Shown: positions 41,638 to 51,305, counted from the first letter of the stretch. The stretch is 64,000 bases of DNA from Catenaria anguillulae PL171 (GCA_002102555.1 MCFL01000023.1:62001-126000); one strand, 5' to 3'. Numbers and translations are program-made. The notes: generated by a model from the letters alone, not told the origin.

Positions 41638-43161
41638 ATGCCACATACCATGTCGACTTCGTCGACAATGTCCTGGCAACGATTCAAGTATAACCTCCAA
41701 GACGACGAGGGGAATCCGATCCCTATAAACGTCTTGCCGTACCCTACCCGTCCTTTGGCAAGCACCAACGCAAATGCAACCGTACCACCCACTTCAGTGC
41801 GCCATCTGTGTACATTGCCGCCAGCCGACGTAGCGCGGGGCATGACCTCTCCCAACGCCGTCGAGCTCCACAACGGCTGCCTTGGGGCTTGGAGTTACGG
41901 TGCGAGCCTCGTCCGTATCTCGGTCGAGCGCAACTGCTTCGGGTTTGGCAGTGCTAGCGGCCAGGAGGCCATGGATCCACAATGCGTCTGGGATGCACTG
42001 ACGCAAGTACCCAACTCGATCGACTTGTACCATGCTGATTCTCGGTATTGCTTGCCTCTGGACGACCCGGCCCTGCTCGCAAACAATAACGGGCGGCCCA
42101 TTGTCCCGGTTCCTGTGCCCGACCCCAAGGACAACAGAACGGAAAGAGAATTGCTTCCTAGTGCAAGGCAATACGACTATCGCATGGTTCCGGTCCTCAA
42201 ACACTACCTCGCCTCTCGCAACCATTCCGCGGCCAACTCGCCCATCTTTTCCAACATCACCGTGCGGCCAGCACACAAGCGTCTCCGTCTCGGCGTGTGC
42301 GTTGCATTCCCACCTGTCGGATCACCATGCGACATGTCTGCCATCGACAATGCGACCAACACCATTGCCCAAGGCTGGCTGTTTCCCGGCGGATCGAGGG
42401 CGTCCTCCTCAGAGTTCCTTGATGTCTCTCTTGCTCGTCCGCTCGCCGACCTCTTGCCCATGGTCGGCCCAAGCTTGAACTCGCTCGACACTATTTCGGG
42501 CCGGTCAAGGCAGTCACCCCCGTATCCGTTCCTGACATTTCGCACAGCAGAAATCGGATCCGCATCGGCTCGATGGAGTGCATTTACAGCCTGGGCGATT
42601 CCCTTGGTCGCCTGCCTTCCCTCAACAGCCAACTCGACGCTCGGCGCGATTCGCCCGCTCCTCGTCAACGGCACTTGTTCCTTGAATCGCGAATGCCTCT
42701 CGGGTGTATGCAATGCTGCCAACCGGACGTGCGACAACTCGATCAAGCCCGAAACCAAATCGCCCTTTTCATTCTCATTCATGTTTCTCTCGTTGTCGGC
42801 ACCTACAGTCGCGTTCCCGTCTAATCCTGTCACGCGCCGAATCCTGGGTCAATACCATGGATCTTACAACCCAGACGATTTACCCTTGCCCGCGGCATGG
42901 ACTTATTACTGGCCGCTCATTGCAGCTATAAATGTGGTCATTGCGGCGCTGGTGGCGGCGTGCATTTGGAAGGGCAGTGGGCAACGGTTTGTGTACAGGT
43001 GGAGACAGTGGCGGACGACGACACAGCGGGATATGGAGTTGAAGCCCGTGTCGGGAAGGATGGTGGCAGATTTGGGCGATGAGGCCGCCGTGGAAGAAGC
43101 GGTGGCCGCGGCCAGAGAAGAGTTACCGGTTTATGTCCAGGTTTGTGATGGGAACAACTAG
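41638..43161 (+). CDS. Family A membrane protein (A5)
   Basis: 507 aa, one exon; ATGs at 41650 and 41668 are alternative starts, the last placing the family motif WQRFKYNLQDDEGNPI right at the N-terminus. Landmarks: CTLPPADVA, CVWDALTQ, YCLPLDDP, SRNHSAANS, ITVRPAHKRLRLGVCVAFPP, SMVGP-like MVGPSLNSLD, PPYPFLTF, AWAIPLVACL, the Cys module GTCSLNRECLSGVC, CDNSIKPETKSPFS, a membrane helix (PLIAAINVVIAALVAACIW) and the tail WRTTTQRDMELKPVSG with EELPVYVQ. No signal peptide. Function unknown. Most similar to A6, with which it is tail-to-tail (229-bp gap). Divergent from the frameshifted B4. Confidence 0.78.
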   Translation: MPHTMSTSSTMSWQRFKYNLQDDEGNPIPINVLPYPTRPLASTNANATVPPTSVRHLCTLPPADVARGMTSPNAVELHNGCLGAWSYGASLVRISVERNCFGFGSASGQEAMDPQCVWDALTQVPNSIDLYHADSRYCLPLDDPALLANNNGRPIVPVPVPDPKDNRTERELLPSARQYDYRMVPVLKHYLASRNHSAANSPIFSNITVRPAHKRLRLGVCVAFPPVGSPCDMSAIDNATNTIAQGWLFPGGSRASSSEFLDVSLARPLADLLPMVGPSLNSLDTISGRSRQSPPYPFLTFRTAEIGSASARWSAFTAWAIPLVACLPSTANSTLGAIRPLLVNGTCSLNRECLSGVCNAANRTCDNSIKPETKSPFSFSFMFLSLSAPTVAFPSNPVTRRILGQYHGSYNPDDLPLPAAWTYYWPLIAAINVVIAALVAACIWKGSGQRFVYRWRQWRTTTQRDMELKPVSGRMVADLGDEAAVEEAVAAAREELPVYVQVCDGNN

Positions 43162-43390
43162 AATCTGTATACGGGAAAGCTGGGTAGGAACCACAAACGA
43201 GGGTGTCAATGAGTGCTGAACATGGACCGGGCAAGGTAGGCAAATCGCTTACTGTGCCACCTCTTTTCAATCGACTATTGCTTCACCTGTTCGCCCATGA
43301 CAGTGCAGAATCCTTAGTGTTGACGCAATCTATTCGGCATCCACTTCTGTTCAAGTTTGCAGCAGAGTGACATATTCTTGCACCCTGGCA

Positions 43391-44866
43391 TTACGATGGT
43401 TGCACATACACCGGCAATTGTTCTCTCGCCTCCGCAACCGCCTCCTCCACGGCGGCCTCATCGCCCAAATCCCCCACCATCCTTCCTGACACAGGCTTCA
43501 ACTCCACGTCCCTTTCTGTTGTCGTCCGCCACTGGCCCGTCCACCTGCGCACAACCCGCCGCAAGCATCCCGTCCAAATGCCCGTCATTAGCATGCCCGC
43601 AAGCACAATGCCAAGCGCCAATATCAACGGAAAGTAGTACGTGTACCATCCGGGCAAATCCTGGTAGGGGTATCCAGGCGAGTACTGGTCGAGCACTTGG
43701 CGTGCGGCAAGGTTGGATGCCGGGTACTCGACTGCGCTCGGCGGCGTAACGAGAAACGTGAATGCGGGCGAAAACGGCGAGTTGGTTTCGGACTTGATCG
43801 AGTTATCGCACGACTTGGTTGCGGGTGAGCATACGCCCGACAGGCAATCCCGATTCATGGCGCAAGTGCCGTTGATGATGAGGCGCTGGACAGTGCCGAG
43901 AGGGCCGGACGTCGACGAGTTGTCACGAGGTGCACATCGGATCAATGGAATGGCCCATGCCTTGAATGGGCCCCTCAGCCGCGGACCATCGCGAGTGACA
44001 TGTGGGATCGGATACCGGAAGAATGGGTACGGCGGTGGGAATGCTGGAGTCATTGCAGCTTGGTCGACCGTATTGACTGCAGGACCGACCATGGATGACA
44101 ACGAAGCGTGTGTTCGGGCAAGGGCAACGTCAGCGAGGGCAATTTCAGAAGATGGCCAGAACCGACCGCCAGGAAATATCCAGTCGCTTGCAATGGTCCC
44201 CGTGGAGTTGTCAATAGCCGACAGCATGCACGGAGACCCAATAGGCGGCAGTGGGACGCAAACGCCGAGCCGCAGCCGCTTGTGCATTGGCCGCACAGTG
44301 ATGTTGGCAAAGACGAGCGAGTTGGCAGCAGAATGGTTGCGAGACTCGAGATGGTGCTTGAGGGCAGGGACAAGGCGGTAGTTGTGTTGTGGGTGACCGG
44401 CAACGGTTGATGGCACTTGGGCGATAAGGGTGTCATTGAGAATTGGGACAGGGACAAGACCGCCAGGGCGATTTGAAAGTATTGTAGGGTCATCGAGAGG
44501 AAGGCAGTACAAGCGCGAGACTGGCAAGTCCATGTCGTTTGGATCCTCCACGAGCGCATTCCAGACGCACTGGGCGTCCAACCAGGCAGGTGAAGCCGTT
44601 CCGTTTTGCATACAAGACGGCCGGCGAGGACCAATTCTTGAAGCGTAGGCACAGCCGTCGTCAGGTTCGACGAGACTGGGAGGTAAGCGGTGGGCCAAAC
44701 CGGTCGGAGCCAAAGTGCAAAGGCCCTGGACCGCTGGTTGGTCGGCGGGCGACGAATCCGAAGCGAACGAGTTTGGATATGGGAGCACCTGGTTGATGGC
44801 AACAGGCTCGTTCTTGTAATCTTGCAGAGTGAACTTGACGTCGGACCAAGACAGTGGGCGAGACAT
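43391..44866 (-). CDS. Family A membrane protein (A6)
   Basis: 491 aa, one exon, beginning MSRPLSWSDVKFTLQDYKN. It carries the family A set: CTLAPTG, CVWNALVED, YCLPLDDP, SRNHSAANS, ITVRPMHKRLRLGVCVPLPP, SMVGPAVN, PPPYPFF, AWAIPLIRCA, the Cys module GTCAMNRDCLSGVC, CDNSIKSETNSPFS, a membrane helix (PLILALGIVLAGMLMTGIW) and the tail WRTTTERDVELKPVSGRMVG with EQLPVYV at the C-terminus. A5 and A6 share more of the tail with each other than with A3 or A4, including DLGDEAAVEEAVA. Divergent from B5 with the shortest gap (317 bp). No function assigned. Confidence 0.78.
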   Translation of the reverse strand: MSRPLSWSDVKFTLQDYKNEPVAINQVLPYPNSFASDSSPADQPAVQGLCTLAPTGLAHRLPPSLVEPDDGCAYASRIGPRRPSCMQNGTASPAWLDAQCVWNALVEDPNDMDLPVSRLYCLPLDDPTILSNRPGGLVPVPILNDTLIAQVPSTVAGHPQHNYRLVPALKHHLESRNHSAANSLVFANITVRPMHKRLRLGVCVPLPPIGSPCMLSAIDNSTGTIASDWIFPGGRFWPSSEIALADVALARTHASLSSMVGPAVNTVDQAAMTPAFPPPYPFFRYPIPHVTRDGPRLRGPFKAWAIPLIRCAPRDNSSTSGPLGTVQRLIINGTCAMNRDCLSGVCSPATKSCDNSIKSETNSPFSPAFTFLVTPPSAVEYPASNLAARQVLDQYSPGYPYQDLPGWYTYYFPLILALGIVLAGMLMTGIWTGCLRRVVRRWTGQWRTTTERDVELKPVSGRMVGDLGDEAAVEEAVAEAREQLPVYVQPS

Positions 44867-45183
44867 GATGGCAATCTGTGGAAGGTGGTACCGTCCATGA
44901 GTGGAGGCCTGCTACCGATCGGTTTGTCGGTTTGTAGAAGGAGCAGTGGGACGTAAAGCCTTTTGTTGGCTCACAACTGCAGAGGAAACGAAGTGCGCCA
45001 TGGAAAATCTGGGGCCAGGGAGAGAAGCCTGATCAGCCAACGTGAGACAGCACTTTTTGAGGCGAACGCCTTCTGCTCTCTCGAAGTCGATGAATAGAAC
45101 TACATGTATGGTATGATAGGTTCGGCGGGCCCGTCCAACTCTAAAGCAGGACTTGAGGAAACGACTCCACACACACCCGCATC
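44867..45183. promoter_or_regulatory. Bidirectional intergenic region A6 / B5
   Basis: 317 bp. On the minus strand, facing A6, TGTCTCAC (45049-45042) is followed after seven bases by GATCAGG (45034-45028). This is the same composite element, spacing and orientation relative to the A gene as in the B4/A5 gap. Confidence 0.5.
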
Positions 45184-46560
45184 ATGTCAGACCCCCAGTA
45201 CTACCCTTCCGAATATGCCTTTGTGCCGGCAATTCCTCTCCAATACTTGGACGACCCATCAACCCTCACAGGCCGCCCAGTCCCGCTGATCGACTTGTTT
45301 CCCGTCTTTTCCTCATCTCCATCCGTGACCAAGTCGACCGCAGTGCCCATTGTCGCCGTCTGTACCGACCCATATAGTCTGCCTTCTCTTGATTCGACCA
45401 CGTCGAGCCTTGCGCCCTGTGTGCTTGACAGGTGCCGTGGCGCACTTGACAAAGTCACTGATGCAAGTGCAACGTACGAAGCACTTTTGTCGGCAGTCAA
45501 TGGGGACAATGGACCGAGTAATGCGGACTTGCAAACGCACTTTAATTCATGTGTGACTTCCCACTTCGCATCGTTGGTCAACCCCCAAGTCGCTGTGTAC
45601 TGACTGGCATACATTCGACACAGATAATGCGCTTGAAGAATGCACCATTCGCCAGTGTCCAACTGAATACTTTACCTCGCGTTCGTCCATCTGCATTTCT
45701 CTTCGACACCCCTACTTTGTCAAGAACAACATCTACCTTCCAGCACTTCCGCCGCACCAGCGTTCATCCAACCTGTCATTTAGCCCCGACTCCACTTTGG
45801 CGACTACCTCGCACGTGTCCAGTCTTCTGAAGCTGCCTCTCGTCTTGCACCAATTTCAAAAGACAACGACCTCGGCATCCTGCTGCCGGCGCTCCCCGCC
45901 GACTTTCCCTGCGACCCCACGTGCAGCGACCAATCGTCCGGTGCCATCCTCCACGGCAACGCCGCCAAGGTATCATCCGGCAACAAGCTAATGACAAGCG
46001 CAGGGACGTGGGTGACAATTGTGGGCGGCACCGACCAGTGGGCGCTTTCGCGAAATGCATCCGACACCGGTTTTGTGCACTCGTGGATGGCAAAATCGAC
46101 CCTATTTCGCGGGCAGGCCGGGTTGGGCGAGGTCATGGCGTACTCGTTGCGCAATTCCTTGGCGACTATGCCTGCAAACATGTACTCGCTGGGCCATTGT
46201 CCGAGATCCACAGGCTGGTTTACGGCATCCAAGCTCACGGGCGAAGCGTGCCAGTCGTCGATGGAGTGCGTGTTTTCCATGTGCATCAAGGGACAGTGCG
46301 CCGAAGCGACAAGTGGGAAACGGTTGGATGTGGCGACGGCGTTGCGGCCAATGCGTGAACCGAGTTTTCGGGAGAGGGATCGGGCGGAGAGGGAGGAGGC
46401 CCAGTTTTGGATGTTGCTTGTGGGTGGACTTATGGGTGGGTTGCTTGCGCTGCGAGCATTTTGGTTGGCGGCAAAGAGGCGGCGGGTGGTGAAGAAGCGG
46501 GACGAGATGGAACGGAGACGAGCGGAACGACAGCAGCCAGCTTTTCATTCACAAGAATGA
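45184..46560 (+). pseudogene. Family B gene (B5) with one-base frameshift
   Basis: Exon 1 is 45184-45550 and exon 2 begins at 45624 (73-nt intron at the family position, HFNS/YNALEECTIRQC). The first frame covers YYPSEYAFVPAIPLQY, GRPVPLIDLFPVFS, CVLDRCRGALDK, SRSSICISLRHPYF and YLPALPP. The next conserved part (HFGDYLARVQSSE, LPALPADFPCDP, TSAGTWVT, HSWMAKSTLFRG, SLGHCPRSTG, GEACQSSMECVFSMC, membrane helix WMLLVGGLMGGLLALRAF, basic tail) is in a second frame that has a stop at 45781-45783. The shift must therefore lie between 45784 and about 45799. As read, the product would be about 244 aa without the anchor. The lesion position differs from B4. A sequencing indel cannot be excluded. Confidence 0.75.
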
Positions 46561-46603
46561 AAGTTTAGAATGCATTGAACGAACAATACACACCTACACG
46601 AGA

Positions 46604-47854
46604 TCAATTGACCTGCCTCACGTTCAAATTTACCCTCGCCTCCCTTGCTCGCAAGTACTCGATCACCTCGCGCCACTCACTTGCTCTCTGGCCCACATCT
46701 TCAATCCTGCGATCTCCGTCATCACCTTGTTCCACTGGCTCCACATGCATCCAATCCGGCATCACATCCAAAATTCTCGGCACGCCATGAAACGCCTCCC
46801 TCGCGCCCGCACTCATCACCACCACATCCCCGGACCTGACACGCAACGCAATGGGCCTAGTTTCCCTCGTGGGCCCACCAATCAGAAACACGCCCTGTGC
46901 GCCCAACGAGATGGACACGAGCGGCGGGCGCATGTTGGGCTCGGACTCGTCCACGTGCGCCATGAGCGTGTCCCTTGGGCCATACACATTGAGCACACCG
47001 GCTTGCGCCGTGTACTGTGCGGCCGGATAGCCCGTGCCAACGTCCTTGCCAATCAGTGGGCAGGCGAGCGATTCGACGGCATGCACAATGGCGTGCGTGA
47101 CGGCAGCAAGGTCCGAAGGGAAAGTGTAGAATTCGTCCGCGTAGTACTTTTTCGTGGTCCAGTTGTACTGGAACCCGAGCGTGCACCAGCGCAGCCGGTC
47201 CATGAGCGTTCGTGCGGGCTCGGGAGACAAGTGTGCGGATGGCGTGATGGATGGGTCTACTGGTTCAGCGTGCAAGGGGATTGGATCGGGCATGTGGCGA
47301 TTGGCCCACAAGCCAGACGGTGGGATGGACCAGTGGGCAGTCATGTTGGACTTGTTTGGCGGCCGTGTGTATGTTGCAATCGACTGGTGTGTCAAGTGGG
47401 TTTGGATGGAGCGCGGGAGCGCTGCGGGCAGGAGAATGAGACCAGGGATGGCGGGAAAGACCACGGCTTGAGGCAGGTCTGCGTCGGCTGCATCTGGGAT
47501 CAGGTCCGCAGACCAACCAAGGGCGGCACGCAGAGCTTGGCGGACTGGGACATGGGGGTTGACAGGCAACGCATCGGGCATGCGGAGTTCGGGAGCGTCC
47601 GAGGGCAATTGGTCGACGAGCCAACGGGTGCGGAGGTCGTCCGAGATTGGCGACACCTGCGGCTGCTCCGTATTGTTGTTGGTGCTCGTAGACGTTGAGG
47701 AGCGATACGGGTCGTAGACTTCGCACAGGTCTAGTTCGGCGGCGGAGCGGTGCTTTTGCTTGTACTTGCGTTCGACCTGGCGAAAGGGCGTGTGGTTGGC
47801 GTAGCTTGCCGGGTCGGGCCGGTTGTTGGCCAGCATGCGCTTGCGTTTGCCCAT
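46604..47854 (-). CDS. ALKBH1: AlkB homolog 1 (ALKBH1-type Fe(II)/2-oxoglutarate dioxygenase)
   Basis: 416 aa, one exon. AlkB enzymes oxidatively remove methyl groups from nucleic acids; ALKBH1 members act mainly on tRNA (and mitochondrial tRNA in animals). The ALKBH1 signature LRWCTLGFQYNWTTKKYY is present. The iron-binding residues are visible as His and Asp in MAHVDESE and the distal His in EAFHGVPRI. The 2-oxoglutarate Arg lies in HGVPRILDV. VSISLGAQGVFLIGG forms the core strand between them. The N-terminal half (FPAIPGLILLPAALP) is typical, and the Lys/Arg-rich start (MGKRKRMLANNR) could be a nuclear or mitochondrial signal. It is convergent with B5, with only 43 bp between stops. Confidence 0.92.
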   Translation of the reverse strand: MGKRKRMLANNRPDPASYANHTPFRQVERKYKQKHRSAAELDLCEVYDPYRSSTSTSTNNNTEQPQVSPISDDLRTRWLVDQLPSDAPELRMPDALPVNPHVPVRQALRAALGWSADLIPDAADADLPQAVVFPAIPGLILLPAALPRSIQTHLTHQSIATYTRPPNKSNMTAHWSIPPSGLWANRHMPDPIPLHAEPVDPSITPSAHLSPEPARTLMDRLRWCTLGFQYNWTTKKYYADEFYTFPSDLAAVTHAIVHAVESLACPLIGKDVGTGYPAAQYTAQAGVLNVYGPRDTLMAHVDESEPNMRPPLVSISLGAQGVFLIGGPTRETRPIALRVRSGDVVVMSAGAREAFHGVPRILDVMPDWMHVEPVEQGDDGDRRIEDVGQRASEWREVIEYLRAREARVNLNVRQVN

Positions 47855-48329
47855 TTCGTAAGCTTCAAGTTGACTTGACTGCTGACATGGACATGGACAT
47901 GGACATGGAGATTTTTTTCATGGCGACCACGGCGGCGGAGACATCATCGCGAGACATCACCTGGTCACTCGCCTCGAGGTCGAGATGGAAATACCACTCG
48001 GCCATCAGCACCACCATCAAGCAATCATGGCCGAGCTGGATTGAGCACAGTACGGTATGTAGCTCCGGCGTCAGCCAGCCCGAGCCGCGCCATAGGCAGC
48101 CTCCGTTCCCGTTCGCTGACTGGACAGTGACGTGAAGTCTCCTTCGGCTCCGAGTCGTCAACTGCGTTGGTTCGCAGTCGCGTCCAGCCAAAAACTCTGC
48201 TTGGCTGTCGATAGAAATAAATATTCAGGCTGTCCTCGGCTCGAGTGCAACGCTTCCTCTCTTCTCTCGCAAGCTCATTCATTCGTCAATGCATTCCGAA
48301 ATCTTAATTCTGCCCAACCTCCCTTCACC
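47855..48329. other. Divergent intergenic region (ALKBH1 / Dabb gene)
   Basis: Holds a GGACAT hexamer tract at about 47884-47910. An AATAAATATT element near 48215-48224 is about 110 bases before the Dabb start codon. No gene is supported. Confidence 0.5.
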
Positions 48330-48795
48330 ATGACCATCATCCACATTGTTCTCTTCAAGTTCAAGGCCGACGGTCTGTCCAACGTATCTTTGTGTGTCTC
48401 TCCCTCTCCAACGCTTGACTGATCTTCGAAATGACCGCCAAATACTAGCTTCCGCCGAAGCCATTGAATCTGCGCGCAAGGAGCTGCTCAACCTGCAATC
48501 CCTACTGCCCAACCACATCTCCAAGATCTCGTTCGGCAAGTCCTTTACCGACCGCCACAAGGGCTTTGAATACGGTGCGTCTGTCACCGTCCGTCGGCGC
48601 GGTCGCTTCACCTGTCATTCTTTTGACACTTTGTGGATGCATGCATCACGTCTCTTTCCTGTAGTCTTGACGGTGGAAATGCCGTCGCGCCAAGCTCTCG
48701 CAGAGTACAGCCCGCACCCAGAGCACCAGCGTGTCGTCAAGAGCCACATTATGCCGATTTTGGACGACATTATGGCGGTGGATTACGAGGTTTGA
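48330..48795 (+). CDS. Stress-responsive A/B barrel (Dabb) domain protein
   Basis: Predicted 99 aa from three exons: 48330-48372, 48449-48574 and 48665-48795. Introns are 76 and 90 nt, both interrupting a codon after its first base. It begins MTIIHIVLFKFKAD, followed by SAEAIESARKELLNLQSLLP, ISFGKSFTDRHKGFEYVLTV and a C-terminus with YSPHPEHQRVVKSHIMPI. These features and the length match the dimeric ferredoxin-like Dabb fold. Members include stress-induced proteins and a few polyketide cyclases; a specific substrate cannot be named. The conserved His in HIVLFKFK and the PEHQ segment are present. All three joins keep one reading frame, which supports the model. Confidence 0.88.
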
Positions 48796-49022
48796 ATAGC
48801 ATGTTGCATTCTAGTGTAAGCTGAAAATGTGAAGTGATATCTAAAGATCTATGTCATGCGAGGTTCGCTCGGAAGGGCGTTGTGTGCATTTGCCAAAGAA
48901 AAAAAGAATCGAGAATATGGTACAGGCGAGGCATAAATCAGACCAAATCAAAACAGAAAAGTGAATGGTATTTTGTAAACGGGCGATGAGGTGAGAAACA
49001 AGTGTGTACATCATGCACAGAC
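48796..49022. other. Convergent gap (Dabb gene / ISA1)
   Basis: Short convergent intergenic sequence with an A-rich run near 48896-48906. No gene seen. Confidence 0.5.
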
Positions 49023-49725
49023 CTACACCATAAAGCTCTCGCCACACCCGCAGCTCTCCTTGACGTTGGGGTTGTGGAACACAAACTGCGATCGCAGTTT
49101 GTCGGTGACGAAATCCATTTCGGACCCAAGGATGGTAAATAGCGCCTTGGATTCAATCAGGACGCGAGCGCCTGAAGACGAGAAATGCGGCAAATCAAAA
49201 TGGGTTAGAGAGCCATTGGCGAGTATGCGCATTTCTGCATGACGGGCCGCACGTACCGTCCTGCACGACTTCTTCATCGAGCTTTTGCTTCTCCTTGACG
49301 TAATCCAGCGAGTATTGCAATCCTGAGCAGCCTACACGTGGACCAACCCATGCACAGTCAAACTTCGAGCCTCGAACATCAGCTCGTGCCGGCATTTCAA
49401 AACACTGGCAAACACACCTTTTTTCTTAACACCAATGCGCAAAATGGAATCCTGCTGCGCCAGCTCCTTTACCCGATCCACGGCTCTTGGCGTCTGCACA
49501 ATCACACTCGTCAGTTGACTCGCAACACAGAATTGGTCGCAATCGCCTCACGATACGAACCAGCGTCAAGATGGATTTGCGCACTCGCGGCTTGGTGGCC
49601 GCTGTGGATGCAGCGCGCACGGCGGCGGAAGCAGTCGCCGAGGTGGTCGAGGTCGAGGCGGCGACGCCCGCGGCCGATGTGGAGACGGTCGAAAAGGTGC
49701 GTTGCAGAGTGCGTAGTGTGTACAT
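49023..49725 (-). CDS. ISA1: Mitochondrial iron-sulfur assembly protein Isa1/ISCA1
   Basis: Predicted 154 aa from four exons: 49725-49561, 49493-49418, 49331-49257 and 49171-49023. Introns are 67, 86 and 85 nt; the last two interrupt a codon after its first base. Isa1 works with Isa2 and Iba57 to build [4Fe-4S] clusters for mitochondrial enzymes. The N-terminal 50 residues are Ala/Ser/Thr/Arg-rich without acidic residues, as expected for a matrix presequence (MYTLRTLQRTFSTVS). The A-type domain reads LTPRAVDRVKELAQQD, IGVKKKGCSGLQYSLDY, VLIESKALFTILGSEMDFV and VFHNPNVKESCGCGESF. The three ligand cysteines (CSG and CGCG) are intact. Divergent from IBA57. Confidence 0.93.
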
Positions 49726-49994
49726 GGTTGACGTGCGTGCATAGACTGGCTGAATGTAGGATGGGAGCAAAGCCTGGATCGGTAAGGAATGAGGATGACC
49801 AACAAAACTTGGGCAGGGATCCGATTTGTTCCGCATGGCGCGAGATCTGGAATGTTCCAGATGTCTGTTCTCGAATGCGCGAGATCCGCAGATCCGATGA
49901 CCATGACATGTGATAAGTTGATCCATCTCACCAATATATACAAGCATCGATACGACTAATGTCAGCACAGCAACTTGTATTTACACCAAACCTC
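49726..49994. promoter_or_regulatory. Shared ISA1 / IBA57 intergenic region
   Basis: 269 bp between the chosen start codons of two divergently transcribed genes of one pathway. An AATATATA TATA-like box at 49933-49940 faces IBA57. If this box is used, transcription begins near the ATG at 49959, favouring the ATG at 49995. Confidence 0.5.
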
Positions 49995-51305
49995 ATGTCA
50001 ATGCACGCACTTCCAACCATGATCATGCACCCCACCCGCCTCCTACGCCGCCCCGCCCATTTCGCGCGCTCCCTATCCTCATCCGCAACCCCGACCACCC
50101 CACAAAACGCCTATGCGCACCTCGCCTCTCGGCAGCTTCTACTGCTTTCGGGCCCCGACTCGACCTCGTTCCTGCAAGGCCTCATCACCAACCACATGCC
50201 ACGCATTGCGCGCGGCGGCGACGGCCTGTACTCGTCCATGCTGACCCCGCAAGGTCGCCTGCTGTTTGACTCGTTTGTGTACCCAACCAACCGCGCCACG
50301 AGCCATCCAGAGTACCTCGTGGACGTGCACGGAGACGTTGTCGACAAGGTGTATGGGCATTTGCGCAGGTACAAGCTCCGGAGCAAGGTGACCATTGACA
50401 AGGTGGATGTGGGCGAGTGGCGAGTGTGGCAGGCGTGGGGCAAGCACACGAGGGAAAAGGTCGGCGCACAGGTCGAGAAGGGGTTGGGTGTACCCGAAGG
50501 CGCGATGGTCAAGCGTGACGGGCAGCCTGTTGCGGACATTGGGTGTTTTGATCCGCGGTGGGACGGGTTGGGCGTCAGGGTCGTTGTGCCTGGAAATGTG
50601 ACTCGTACGTTTGCTGTTCTGTCCCGGCACGGGGCAGGGATGTGGGATCGCTGACCTTTGACGAGAGGGGGTGTGCACAGCCAATCTGCCCGAGTCGTTT
50701 GCACAAGTTGCAGAGTCGGAGTACGTGCTGCATCGACTCGTGCACGGTATCGCCGAGGGCACCGACTTTTGCTCGGGCACTTCGCTGCCCTTGGAAATGA
50801 ACATGGACTATCTGAACGGCGGTACGCACCACTTCTTGTGTCCTGCTAGCTTTCAGGTGAATGTGGACACTGACTGCCATCCACCCCGACATTTGCAGTC
50901 GATTTCCGCAAAGGATGCTATGTCGGCCAAGAGCTCACCATCCGCACCTATCACACGGGCGTCGTTCGCAAACGTATAGTGCCCGTCATCATTGACCAGC
51001 CCACCACCACCACGAGTCCCGTACCCACCTCGCCGCTTGCCGCGCTCGACCGATCCGTCTCAAGGCCGCTGCCGGCGACTCAAGCAGACATTGTGAGCCC
51101 GGACGGTGCGGGCAAGCCCGTGGGCAAGTGGTATGCCGGCGTGCACAATGTAGGCGTGGCCCTGATGCGATTGGAACATGTGGATCCCGCAAAGGAGTGG
51201 CGCGTCAAGGGCGAGCAGGGCGAGTGGCGAGTTCGGGCATATGTTCCCGATTGGTGGCCGCAGAGTACGAGCCATAAGGGCAAGGAGAATGATGCAAGCC
51301 AGTGA
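49995..51305 (+). CDS. IBA57: Mitochondrial Fe-S assembly factor Iba57 (COG0354/GcvT-like)
   Basis: Predicted 385 aa from exons 49995-50604, 50681-50821 and 50899-51305 (introns 76 and 77 nt, both after the first base of a codon). Iba57 joins Isa1-Isa2 in making [4Fe-4S] clusters for aconitase-type and radical-SAM enzymes in mitochondria. The N-terminus is a basic presequence ([20 protein letters not shown]). The body has the folate-binding-like fold: [54 protein letters not shown]. Splicing restores [24 protein letters not shown], containing the family's KGCYxGQE signature with its conserved Cys. A Pro/Thr-rich insertion follows before the C-terminal barrel. ATGs at 49959 and 50025 are alternative starts. 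Confidence 0.92.
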
